Of a DNA stretch of 34,966 bases, positions 16,854-24,601 are shown one piece after another (the first letter of the stretch is position 1; every line of letters starts with the position of its first letter). Origin of the DNA: Candidatus Kuenenia stuttgartensis (lineage in GTDB: Bacteria; Planctomycetota; Planctomycetia; Gemmatales; Gemmataceae); NCBI GenBank assembly GCA_945897965.1, contig CAMDHK010000013.1, positions 1 to 34,966 on the forward strand, written 5' to 3'. The position numbers and the translations under genes were made by a program. The notes under the pieces were generated by a model. That model was given only the letters and a program-made list of their open reading frames with translations. It ran no database searches and was not told the origin of the DNA.

Positions 16854-18545
16854 ATGAGAATTAAACAATTATCCTCAATTCTTTTGATTTTGCTTTTAAT
16901 GGAAAATAATGTTTTTGGTGATCAAAACATGGATAAAGCTGCTAAAAGTTTTCTTGATAAACACGAATTAGCAATGCGCCCACTAGAAATCGCTGCAAAC
17001 CTTGCTTGGTGGAACGCAAACACCACGGGAAGTTCATCTGATTTTGATAAAAAAGAAAAGGCTCAAAATAAAATTGATGAGGCTTTAGCCAATGCTAACT
17101 TGTTTCAAGAAATTAAATCTTTAAAAGATAATAAAGCAAAAATAACAGACCCAATCCTCTCCCGAAGTGTTGATGTATTGTTTTTGATTTATCTTGAAAA
17201 ACAAGTCCCTTTGGATTTGCTCAAAAGATCCTCGGCATTATCAAATAAGGTTGAACAATCTTTTAATTCATTCAGGCCTGTAATTCAAGGAAAAGACAGC
17301 ACTGAAAATGATGTTAGGGGCATATTAAAGAATTCTCTTGATTCCAATCTTCGTCAAGAAGCTTGGGAAGCTGGTAAAAAGGTCGGTATTATCCTTGAGA
17401 ACGATTTGAAAGAACTTGTAGCCACTCGAAATCAAATAGCTCGTCATTTGAAATTTTCGAATTATCACGAAATGCAGCTTTTTTTAAACGAACAAAAGGC
17501 AAGTGATTTAATCAAGATTTTTGATCAACTTGATGATCTTACCCGTGAGCCTTTTCAGCAAATTAAAGACGAAATTGATTCAAAGTTGGCGTTGAATTAC
17601 AAAATAAAAAAAGATCAATTGCAAGCATGGCATTATCATGATCCTTTTTTTCAAGAAGCACCTGCAATCTTTGGTTTAGATTTGGATGGTCCGTTTAAAA
17701 AAGCCGATTTACTTGGGCTATCACAGAAGTTTTATAAAGGAATTGGACTTCCTATTGATCGCGTTATTGCCAATAGCGATTTGTATGAAAAAAAGGGTAA
17801 AAGCCCGCATGCATTCTGTACTGATATTGATAGATCAGGGGATGTAAGGGTTCTTGCTAATGTTAAACCAGATGATTATTGGGCATCCACTCTTTTGCAT
17901 GAATTTGGTCATGCAGTTTATAGTTCCAACAATAATAATATTCCCTCTTCTTTGCCTTATCTATTAAGGTCTGAGTGTCATATTTTGACAACTGAAGGTG
18001 TGGCAATGATGTTTGAACGTTTGACTAAGAGGTCGTCGTTTTTAAAAGCAATGGGTTTAAAAGTTGAAGATTCTGAAGGGTTTGATGCTGCTGCATCTAA
18101 AAATCTTAAAAACCGTTTGTTGATTTTTTCAAGATGGTGCCAAGTGATGCTTCGTTTTGAAAAAGGGATGTATGAAGATCCAAAGCAAGATTTGAATTTG
18201 TTATGGTGGACTTTGGTGAAGAAATACCAAGGTATTTCCATGCCTGTGAATCGGAATTCTGCTGATTATGCTAGTAAGATCCACATTGTAAGTGCCCCTG
18301 TCTATTATCATAATTATATGCTTGGTGAACTATTTGCTTCGCAAGTTCATCATGCCATCACCAAGGACTTATACCCTGGGAAATCGCCCTCAGAAGTTAT
18401 TTATGAGGGAAATTTAAAGGTGGGTGAGTTTATGCGTAACAAAATTTTTTCATCGGGGAAGTCTCTCCCGTGGGATGAATTAGTTAAGTTTGCAACTGAT
18501 AAACCATTGAGTGCAGAAGCGTTTTCGTTAGATTTTAAAAAGTAA
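16854..18545 (+). CDS. Secreted zinc metallopeptidase of the M2/M3 type (peptidyl-dipeptidase-like)
   Basis: The 563-residue product starts with a signal peptide (MRIKQLSSILLILLLMENNVFG, likely cleaved near 22-23), so it is probably exported. The body is mainly helical. The zinc site is LLHEFGHAVY: His349, Glu350 and His353, with Glu381 in TTEGVAMMFERL as third ligand. The 27-residue spacing from the second His and the surrounding helices fit the M2 (angiotensin-converting-enzyme-like) or M3 families; planctomycete homologues are usually called M2. The C-terminal YYHNYMLGELFASQVHHAI is also typical. AGGGG precedes the ATG. Length is near normal for the family. The substrate is unknown. Confidence 0.85.
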   Translation: MRIKQLSSILLILLLMENNVFGDQNMDKAAKSFLDKHELAMRPLEIAANLAWWNANTTGSSSDFDKKEKAQNKIDEALANANLFQEIKSLKDNKAKITDPILSRSVDVLFLIYLEKQVPLDLLKRSSALSNKVEQSFNSFRPVIQGKDSTENDVRGILKNSLDSNLRQEAWEAGKKVGIILENDLKELVATRNQIARHLKFSNYHEMQLFLNEQKASDLIKIFDQLDDLTREPFQQIKDEIDSKLALNYKIKKDQLQAWHYHDPFFQEAPAIFGLDLDGPFKKADLLGLSQKFYKGIGLPIDRVIANSDLYEKKGKSPHAFCTDIDRSGDVRVLANVKPDDYWASTLLHEFGHAVYSSNNNNIPSSLPYLLRSECHILTTEGVAMMFERLTKRSSFLKAMGLKVEDSEGFDAAASKNLKNRLLIFSRWCQVMLRFEKGMYEDPKQDLNLLWWTLVKKYQGISMPVNRNSADYASKIHIVSAPVYYHNYMLGELFASQVHHAITKDLYPGKSPSEVIYEGNLKVGEFMRNKIFSSGKSLPWDELVKFATDKPLSAEAFSLDFKK

Positions 18546-18591
18546 TATTTCGATTTACATGTATAAGGCCGTTGTTTTAAAAGGTGAATTA

Positions 18592-19719
18592 ATGACTATT
18601 AAAAGAACAAAGTGCCAGGATTACATTAAAAAAATAAGTCATAAGAAAATAGAACCTCCACCGGTAGTTGATTCTTATTCTTGTAAAAAACTTATTGATG
18701 ATGTTTTTCTTTCTTATAATGCGGGAAGACTTCGTGAAGCATGTCGAATCTATTCCGATAAAATGCTTGCTTCTGATTGTGTTGTTGGAGTTGCGCTTAG
18801 CGGAGCTCTTACTCCGGCGGGCCTAGGGATGTCTTGTCTTGTTCCTTTGATTGAAGCTGGATTTATTGATTGGATTGTAAGCACGGGTGCAAATATTTAT
18901 CATGATACCCATTTTGCTCTCGGAATGGAGTTGCATCAGTCCCGTCCTGGTTTGGATGATCACCAACTTAAAGCGCATCAGGTGATAAGAATTTATGATA
19001 TTGTTTTCGATTATGAGAATTTACTTGGTACAGATTTGTTTTTTCGTCAGTTGAGTCGTGGGGAAGCTTTTCAAAAAACAATGGGCACTGCGGAATTTCA
19101 CAATCTTGCTGGGAAGTATCTTTCTGCTCACGAAGAAAAAACAAAAAATGTAGGAAAAAGTTTCCTTGCTGCTGCATACCGAGCGGGCGTTCCGGTTTTT
19201 ACTTCTTCGCCAGGTGATAGCTCTATAGGAATGAATCTTGCTGCCTTACAACTTGAAGGTAATGGTTTGGCCATTAATCCGCTTTTGGATGTTAATCAAT
19301 CAGCAGCAATTGTATACGAAGCCAAAACTACAGGGAAAAGCGGTGTTCTGATTTTCGGGGGCGGATCCCCAAAGAATTTTATATTGCAAACGGAACCACA
19401 AATTCAGGAAGTCCTTGGTCTTGAAGAAAAAGGGCATGATTACTTTATTCAGTTTACTGATGCCAGACCCGATACTGGCGGGTTGAGTGGAGCAACTCCT
19501 CAAGAAGCTATGACTTGGGGAAAAGTGGATGAGTCGCAGCTCCCTGATACTGTAACTGCTTATGTGGATTCAACTATAGCCATGCCTTTGTTATCTCTTT
19601 ATGCACAGCAATCATGCAAGCCAAGAAAATTGAGAAGGCTGATGGATAAGTTGCCAGAATTGACGGATAAAATTACAAAGATTTATCTGTCCAATAAGAA
19701 GAAGAACGGTTCAGATTAA
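18592..19719 (+). CDS. Deoxyhypusine-synthase-like enzyme (homospermidine-synthase-like)
   Basis: Eukaryotic and archaeal deoxyhypusine synthase transfers an aminobutyl group from spermidine to eIF5A, using NAD. Bacterial relatives act in polyamine chemistry such as homospermidine formation. The 375-residue product has the NAD-binding elements ALSGALTPAGLGMS (68-81) and STGANIYHD (97-105), FTSSPGDSSIGMN (203-215), the catalytic-lysine motif GGGSPKNFILQTEP (256-269; Lys261), DARPDTGGLSGATP (290-303) and MTWGKV (307-312). The active site seems intact. ATG 18592 has AAGGTGA six bases before it; the ATG at 18559 has no ribosome site. Bacteria lack eIF5A, so a polyamine or other target is inferred. 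Its stop codon overlaps that of the next, opposite-strand gene. Confidence 0.87.
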   Translation: MTIKRTKCQDYIKKISHKKIEPPPVVDSYSCKKLIDDVFLSYNAGRLREACRIYSDKMLASDCVVGVALSGALTPAGLGMSCLVPLIEAGFIDWIVSTGANIYHDTHFALGMELHQSRPGLDDHQLKAHQVIRIYDIVFDYENLLGTDLFFRQLSRGEAFQKTMGTAEFHNLAGKYLSAHEEKTKNVGKSFLAAAYRAGVPVFTSSPGDSSIGMNLAALQLEGNGLAINPLLDVNQSAAIVYEAKTTGKSGVLIFGGGSPKNFILQTEPQIQEVLGLEEKGHDYFIQFTDARPDTGGLSGATPQEAMTWGKVDESQLPDTVTAYVDSTIAMPLLSLYAQQSCKPRKLRRLMDKLPELTDKITKIYLSNKKKNGSD

Positions 19720-20852
19720 AATTGTTGTACAGCTCTTAAACCTTTATCAAATGAACTTATGATTTGATCAATCGGTTCATGGCCAACCGATACGCGAAGC
19801 AGTCCCTCGGTTATTTTAAGTTCAATTTTTTGATCCGAAGTCAGTTGTCTGTGAGATGTACTCCAGGAGTGACTTACACTTGTTGATGAGTGGCCAAGGC
19901 TGGGGCAAAAAGGGACATTGATTGCAGCTTGTAAAAACTTGTTTACTCCCGCCCTGCCCTTTGGGATTTCAACCGCAATTAAATGTCCTGGAAAGTTACC
20001 AAATTGTTTTAATGAGATTTCAAAATCTTCGTGGTTTTGTAAGCCTGGAAAGTCTACTCTTATTTCTTTATGGCTTGTTTTTAACCAGTTTGCTAATTCA
20101 AAAGCGTTTTTGCAGCTTTGATTTAATCTTAATTGCAATGTTTCTAAACTTCGTGATATAAGCCAACAATCAAATGGGCTTGCGTAGAAACCTAGATCTT
20201 TAACAGCTTTAATTATATTTTCTTGTCCTTGATTTCCTCCTACATAACCCATGGTTACATCACTATGACCACACATGATTTTTGTAAGGCTTTCAATTAC
20301 GATATCTGCCCCATGATCTAAAGGTTTGCATAGTAAGGGGGTTGCAAAAGTATTGTCGACAACCAAATGTGTTTTGTTTTTTTTTGTAAGTAAACTTATT
20401 TCTTTAAGATTAGGCACCCGTAAAGTTGGGTTGGTAATGGTTTCAATAAAAAGAATTGAGGCGGGCGTTGATAATGCTGATTTAAGTTCGTTTAGATTGC
20501 ATTCATCCACGATGTTGCATTGCACACCAAAACGAGTGAAATCTTTTTCTAAAATTTTTAGGGTTCGTCCGTAAAGCCTTTTTCCTGCGATAATTCTACT
20601 GCCTGATGATAGTAAGCCCATGAATACTGCAGAAATCGCTCCCATACCGCTGCCCGTAACTATTCCCCAATCGGAATTGTGTAATTTCGTAATTTCGTTG
20701 GCTGTTATGACTGCATTTGGATGGCCATCCCTTGCGTAAATAAATTCTTCTCTGGGATTTAGAATTGCTTCTTCGTACTTATCAAGATCAGCAAATTTAT
20801 AGACTGATCCAGGGTAGATCGATGGAACGAGTGCATTTGATTTTTGTAGCAT
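19716..20852 (-). CDS. PLP-dependent trans-sulfuration enzyme (cystathionine gamma-synthase/lyase family)
   Basis: A Cys/Met-metabolism PLP enzyme of 378 residues from the ATG at 20852. Seen are the substrate-side motif YARDGHPN, TGSGMGAIS for PLP phosphate binding, LYGRT in place of the usual LYGGT, VVDNTFATPLLCKPLDHGAD, and the PLP lysine in IESLTKIMCGH (Lys191). The C-terminus has LLRVSVGHEP with the carboxylate-binding Arg. The family includes cystathionine gamma-synthase, cystathionine lyases, methionine gamma-lyase and O-acylhomoserine sulfhydrylase; sequence alone does not choose among them. GTG at 20861 is an alternative start. The start is within a few bases of the upstream lipoprotein stop, so the two are probably coupled. 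Its end overlaps the deoxyhypusine-synthase-like gene by four bases. Confidence 0.86.
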   Translation of the reverse strand: MLQKSNALVPSIYPGSVYKFADLDKYEEAILNPREEFIYARDGHPNAVITANEITKLHNSDWGIVTGSGMGAISAVFMGLLSSGSRIIAGKRLYGRTLKILEKDFTRFGVQCNIVDECNLNELKSALSTPASILFIETITNPTLRVPNLKEISLLTKKNKTHLVVDNTFATPLLCKPLDHGADIVIESLTKIMCGHSDVTMGYVGGNQGQENIIKAVKDLGFYASPFDCWLISRSLETLQLRLNQSCKNAFELANWLKTSHKEIRVDFPGLQNHEDFEISLKQFGNFPGHLIAVEIPKGRAGVNKFLQAAINVPFCPSLGHSSTSVSHSWSTSHRQLTSDQKIELKITEGLLRVSVGHEPIDQIISSFDKGLRAVQQF

Positions 20853-20854
20853 TG

Positions 20855-21754
20855 TTACCACACTAGTTTTTTAGCGGCTTTAAATATTCCCTTACTTTGT
20901 TCCGTTTTGTTTGGGTTCATACCTAGTTTTGTAATTTGGTTCATGGTCTCATCTTCAGATTTTAATGTAGTTTTCTGAAGGTATACATACCAAAATGAGG
21001 CCGCAATTGAACCATCGAGATCAAATACATAGATAGGCTGTAGCGATGAATTTTGTAGTTTTGAAATTTCAATATTTAATCTTTCTGCACTTATATTTGA
21101 TTCTTCCAGTAGTAATAAATTTAATTTCATTCCTCGTTTTTCAAATAAAGACGTGATTGCTTTTGTTTCTTGTGTTGAAGAGTGGATGAATAATGCGGAT
21201 TTAAATTTTTCTTTTACTAGCCAATCTATGCCGTCCGGATAGGGTAATAACCCAATTGCAACTGAATTGCTTAATAATGAATAACCAGGAATATCTAAAG
21301 GCAGGTTCTTGCCAATTAGGTTTTTAGATTCCGTTTCATTTTTGGAAATGGGTGGCTCTTTTGATTCATTTGGCTTTTCTTCATTTGGCTTTAATGTTGC
21401 ATGCCCTGCTGCTGATTCTGGAGGAAGAAGTTTAACCGAACCTGAATACTGAGGTGTTTTTATTTTTTGCGAAATAGTGTCATTTGGCCCCGAATTTAAA
21501 GCTGGAGACGGGTTAGGAATGGGCGCACTTGGGTTGGGGTAGTATTGTGGTAATGGGTCCATAGGCGCAGGGCCTATTCCTATTGGCGCCGGAGTAGATA
21601 TCGGAAGCGCAGTGGGGGGGCTGTCGTTAAGGTTCTTGGGGCTGCGCAATGTTCCAAATAGCTTGAAGCTTCCCGTGCTTGGGCGTTGAGATTGTTGATT
21701 ACAACCAACCGTTAGAAGTAAGCATCCAGTTATCGTGATCACATAATATTTCAT
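20855..21754 (-). CDS. Proline-rich lipoprotein with degenerate dual-specificity-phosphatase-like domain
   Basis: The 299-residue product begins with a lipoprotein-type signal (ITGCLLLTVGC, lipid Cys18; the lipobox is slightly atypical). Residues 40-150 form a low-complexity linker rich in Pro, Ser, Asn and Lys. About 155-285 form a folded domain: NSVAIGLLPYPDGIDWLVKE, SALFIH, LNLLLLEESNISAE and PIYVFDLDGSIAASFWYVYL. The order resembles cysteine phosphatases of the DSP type, but at the expected HCxxGxxR loop the sequence is FDLDGSIA (244-251): Cys and Arg are replaced by Asp and Ala, so phosphatase activity is unlikely. Similar proteins occur in planctomycetes to my knowledge. GGAGA precedes the ATG. 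Function unknown. Confidence 0.7.
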   Translation of the reverse strand: MKYYVITITGCLLLTVGCNQQSQRPSTGSFKLFGTLRSPKNLNDSPPTALPISTPAPIGIGPAPMDPLPQYYPNPSAPIPNPSPALNSGPNDTISQKIKTPQYSGSVKLLPPESAAGHATLKPNEEKPNESKEPPISKNETESKNLIGKNLPLDIPGYSLLSNSVAIGLLPYPDGIDWLVKEKFKSALFIHSSTQETKAITSLFEKRGMKLNLLLLEESNISAERLNIEISKLQNSSLQPIYVFDLDGSIAASFWYVYLQKTTLKSEDETMNQITKLGMNPNKTEQSKGIFKAAKKLVW

Positions 21755-21893
21755 AAATATCTCCGTTTATCTTTGAACTTCCATTTAACCAAAAAACAAT
21801 AGTTTTCTTTTTTAAAATACTTGTCATAAAGGCAAATACTTTTGAGGGAATTACGGTTGTGCAAGTTTTAACGGTGTTTACTGCCATAAAACC

Positions 21894-21908
21894 AAACCAA
21901 TTTGGTTT
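21894..21908. repeat. 15-base palindrome between the lipoprotein and xer genes
   Basis: AAACCAA-T-TTGGTTT is a perfect inverted repeat in the 263-base divergent gap (21755-22017). It could be an operator for either gene. The rest of the gap is AT-rich; I see no tRNA and no convincing promoter pair. A 62-codon minus-strand ORF across part of it looks like chance. Confidence 0.35.
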
Positions 21909-22017
21909 CTAACGTTCTTGGGGCCTTATTTTGATTTAAGTTTACATTAGGGCTTAAGAGGGAAGGTAATTTTTAATAGCTATTCTTCTTAAGTCTAACT
22001 TTAGCAATAGGATACAT

Positions 22018-22947
22018 ATGGCAAGTTTTAAAGAAACAATTGCTGATCTTAATGCCCAAATAACTTTATTTGGTTCTTTTTTAAAAACTGAGCGTTCAGT
22101 ATCGAAAAACACTTATGTCAGTTATTTGCGAGACCTTAAAAAATACTTTGAGTGGTCGTTGGAGCGCAAAATAACCAAGTGTATGAATCCGTCTCTGGAT
22201 GATCTTTTGAATTTTGTTGAGTATTTGAAAGAAAAGGCTTTAGCTCATTCAAGTATAGCCAGGCATTTGATTTCATTAAAAAACTTCTTCCGTTTTCTTC
22301 GCATGGAAGAGAAAAGCACAAATCAATCTGTTGAATTGCTAGAAGCGCCTGCGCTTTGGACAAGAATTCCCTTCGTTTTAAGCCCTGAGTCTGTGACAAC
22401 ATTATTAGAATCCCCGAATTTGGAAGACCGTTATTTTTTGAGAGATCGTGCTATTTTGGAATGCCTTTATGCAACCGGTTGTAGGGTTTCTGAAGTCGTA
22501 AATATGGAACTCAAAGATCTTCACCTTGATTCAAGTTTTATTACATGCACTGGAAAAGGTAGAAAACAACGAATTGTTCCCTTGGGTAAAAAAGCGATTT
22601 TGGCAATCAGGGATTATCTTCAAAATTTAAGACCATTGCTTGTAAAGATTCAAGCAAGCACAAGTATGGTTTTTGTGAGTAAAGCAGGTAAGCCATTAAA
22701 CCGGATCATTATTTGGAAGCAAGTTAAAAAATATGCTTTAAAATCAGGACTAAACGGAAAAATTAGCCCTCATACCCTTAGGCATAGTTTTGCTACCCAT
22801 CTTTTGTCTGGCGGTGCTGACCTTCGTGCTGTTCAAGATATGTTGGGGCATTCGAATATTCGAACAACGCAACTTTATACACATGTTGACAGAAACAGGC
22901 TTAAATTAATTCATTCCAAATTTCATCCCCGCGGAAATAAAAAATAG
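22018..22947 (+). CDS. xerD: Tyrosine recombinase, XerC/XerD type
   Basis: Site-specific recombinase that resolves chromosome dimers at dif. The 309-residue product has the N-terminal SAM-like core-binding domain (about 14-100; TERSVSKNTYVSYLRDLKKY) and the catalytic domain with all active residues: Arg156 (ATGCRVSEV), Lys180 (TGKGRKQRIVPLG), His252 and Arg255 (SPHTLRHSFATHLLSGGADL), His278 (LGHSNI) and nucleophile Tyr287 (TTQLYTHV). The ending RLKLIHSKFHPRG is closer to XerD than XerC, but the assignment is not firm. Length is typical for Xer and shorter than phage integrases; no tRNA, attachment site or phage gene is nearby. AGGA precedes the ATG. Confidence 0.9.
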   Translation: MASFKETIADLNAQITLFGSFLKTERSVSKNTYVSYLRDLKKYFEWSLERKITKCMNPSLDDLLNFVEYLKEKALAHSSIARHLISLKNFFRFLRMEEKSTNQSVELLEAPALWTRIPFVLSPESVTTLLESPNLEDRYFLRDRAILECLYATGCRVSEVVNMELKDLHLDSSFITCTGKGRKQRIVPLGKKAILAIRDYLQNLRPLLVKIQASTSMVFVSKAGKPLNRIIIWKQVKKYALKSGLNGKISPHTLRHSFATHLLSGGADLRAVQDMLGHSNIRTTQLYTHVDRNRLKLIHSKFHPRGNKK

Positions 22948-23007
22948 AATGATTTTTACTTTGTAATTTGTTATTAAATACTTAATTGAATTTTTATCGA
23001 TGTTTCT

Positions 23008-23035
23008 TTGTTTAAATCATATGGTTACCTATAAT
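23008..23035 (+). promoter_or_regulatory. Candidate promoter of the nuo operon
   Basis: TATAAT at 23030-23035 with TTGTTT at 23008-23013 (16-base spacer) lies just upstream of nuoA. Transcription would begin near 23042, giving a leader of about 47 bases before the ATG at 23089. It supports that start over ATG codons at 23044 and 23047, which would be almost leaderless. The -35 is a weak match. Confidence 0.42.
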
Positions 23036-23088
23036 GATTTTTAATGATGGAGCATGGTTTTTTTAGATTAAAGAAAAGGTTTAAGGTC

Positions 23089-23481
23089 ATGGATTTTGAT
23101 CTTTCAACATATTATCCGGTTTTTATTTATGCAGTATTTGTATTCGGTTTTGCAATTTCTGCACTTACCGTTTCTCATATTTTAAGCCCAAATAAAAAGA
23201 CTTCAGTCAAAAACATGCCTTATGAATCAGGCATGGATCCTTTTGGTGATGCAAAAAAACAGTTTGATGTTAAATTTTATCTTATCGCCATCCTTTTCCT
23301 TGTATTTGATGTTGAACTTTTGTTTTTATACCCTTGGGCTGTTTCGGCTTATGCTCCAGGGATGGCTACTTTGCCCTCAGTTTTTCTTGGGCCTGCTTTT
23401 ATTGAAGTACTTTCATTCGTTTTTGTTCTTTTTATCGGTTATATTTATGCTTGGAAAGCGGGAGTCTTTCAATGGCGCTAG
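23089..23481 (+). CDS. nuoA: NADH-quinone oxidoreductase subunit A
   Basis: Small membrane subunit of complex I next to the quinone tunnel. The 130-residue product has three helices. The conserved loop MPYESGMDPFGDAKKQFDVK contains the ubiquitous YESG.P motif, and helix 2 follows as FYLIAILFLVFDVELLFLYPW with the functional acidic pair. AAAAGG lies nine bases before the ATG. Upstream in-frame ATGs at 23044 and 23047 would add 14-15 basic residues and seem unlikely. Overlaps nuoB by 10 bases; first gene of the operon. Confidence 0.94.
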   Translation: MDFDLSTYYPVFIYAVFVFGFAISALTVSHILSPNKKTSVKNMPYESGMDPFGDAKKQFDVKFYLIAILFLVFDVELLFLYPWAVSAYAPGMATLPSVFLGPAFIEVLSFVFVLFIGYIYAWKAGVFQWR

Positions 23482-24059
23482 AATTTTTAAAAGATAATTT
23501 TGTTGTTACTAAATTAGATTATCTTGCTAGCTGGTGCAGAAAATACAGCTTGTTTCCTATGCCTTTTGCTACTGCATGTTGCGGAATTGAGTTAATGGCA
23601 ACCGGGGCCAGCAAACATGATATCTCTCGATTTGGTGCAGAAGCCTTTCGTTTTTCTCCTAGGCAATGCGATTTAATGATCGTTGCTGGCAGAGTTGTAA
23701 TGAAAATGGTTCCTGTCATGCAGCGAATTTGGCAACAAATGCCCGAACCAAAATGGTGTATCTCGATGGGCGCATGTGCATCCAGTGGTGGGGTTTTTGA
23801 CACTTACGCAGTGGTTCAAGGGATCGATCGATTTATTCCTGTTGATATTTACGTGCCTGGTTGCCCGCCTAGGCCTGAGCAGTTGTTGCAAGGGATCATC
23901 GATCTGCAGGAAAAAATCGCAAATACTGGAACTATTTTTGGGACAGAGTTCGGTAAGAGAAATGTTTACGAAGGGCCAAGGCCACTTAGTAAATTTTTAT
24001 CACCGGATCAAAGTGTACAAGCTCCTGCAAATTTCCGAAGTTCCACCAGAACAATTTAA
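23472..24059 (+). CDS. nuoB: NADH-quinone oxidoreductase subunit B
   Basis: Carries the last iron-sulfur cluster, N2, which passes electrons to quinone. The 195-residue product has the N2 ligands Cys36 and Cys37 (FATACCGIE), Cys102 (GACASSGG) and Cys131 (VPGCPPRPE). The ATG at 23472 gives the family-type start MALEFLKDN and has GGGAG upstream; an upstream GTG-type start is not needed. It has a C-terminal tail of about 40 residues beyond the core. Start overlaps nuoA. Confidence 0.97.
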   Translation: MALEFLKDNFVVTKLDYLASWCRKYSLFPMPFATACCGIELMATGASKHDISRFGAEAFRFSPRQCDLMIVAGRVVMKMVPVMQRIWQQMPEPKWCISMGACASSGGVFDTYAVVQGIDRFIPVDIYVPGCPPRPEQLLQGIIDLQEKIANTGTIFGTEFGKRNVYEGPRPLSKFLSPDQSVQAPANFRSSTRTI

Positions 24060-24080
24060 TTTGATTTTAAGGGGATTACT

Positions 24081-24584
24081 TTGAGTTTTGCTGATATCAA
24101 AGAAAAATTGACTGCTAAGTTTGAAAAACTGAACCTAGTATTTTCGTCTTTTAGGGATAATGACAGGGTCGTTGTTCCATCTTCTGATCTTTTTGAAATT
24201 CTAAGCTACCTAAAAACAACTTTTTGTTTTGATATGCTGATTGATTTGTCTGCAGCTGATTATCTTCATTTGCAAGGAGCAATTCATCGTTACGGGGTTT
24301 GGTACGCTCTTTTAAATGTTGAAAATGGCGAAAGATTGATTGTTAAAACCCATCTTGATGACCCTGATCCTAGGCTTCCGTCGATGTATGATTTGTGGAA
24401 GGGCGCAGATTGGATGGAGCGTGAAGTTTACGATATGTATGGAATTGAGTTTGAGGGGCATCCTGATCTTCGAAGGATTTTGTTGCCTGATGAATTTGTA
24501 GCTTTTCCTCTGCGTAAAGATTACCCTTTGCGTGGAATGGGTGAAAGGCATAACTTTCAGTCCGTTATTCGTTCTGAATCGTGA
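24081..24584 (+). CDS. nuoC: NADH-quinone oxidoreductase subunit C
   Basis: The 30-kDa subunit of the peripheral arm. The 167-residue product shows the family signature [20 protein letters not shown], then RRILLPDEF and [11 protein letters not shown]. It is a separate NuoC, not fused to NuoD as in E. coli. The start is a TTG at 24081 with a strong AAGGGG about five bases upstream; there is no suitable ATG nearby, so a TTG start seems real. It lies 21 bases after nuoB. Confidence 0.95.
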   Translation: MSFADIKEKLTAKFEKLNLVFSSFRDNDRVVVPSSDLFEILSYLKTTFCFDMLIDLSAADYLHLQGAIHRYGVWYALLNVENGERLIVKTHLDDPDPRLPSMYDLWKGADWMEREVYDMYGIEFEGHPDLRRILLPDEFVAFPLRKDYPLRGMGERHNFQSVIRSES

Positions 24585-24601
24585 TATTGGAGTAGGATTA
24601 A

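Noticed and set aside
21699-21887. Short minus-strand ORF between the lipoprotein and xer genes
   Set aside because: It overlaps the lipoprotein signal peptide region out of frame and has no recognisable feature.
22018-22947. Tyrosine recombinase as phage or integron integrase marking a mobile island
   Set aside because: Size and C-terminal sequence fit housekeeping XerC/XerD. There are no tRNA, direct repeats, phage or cassette genes nearby, and base composition does not shift.
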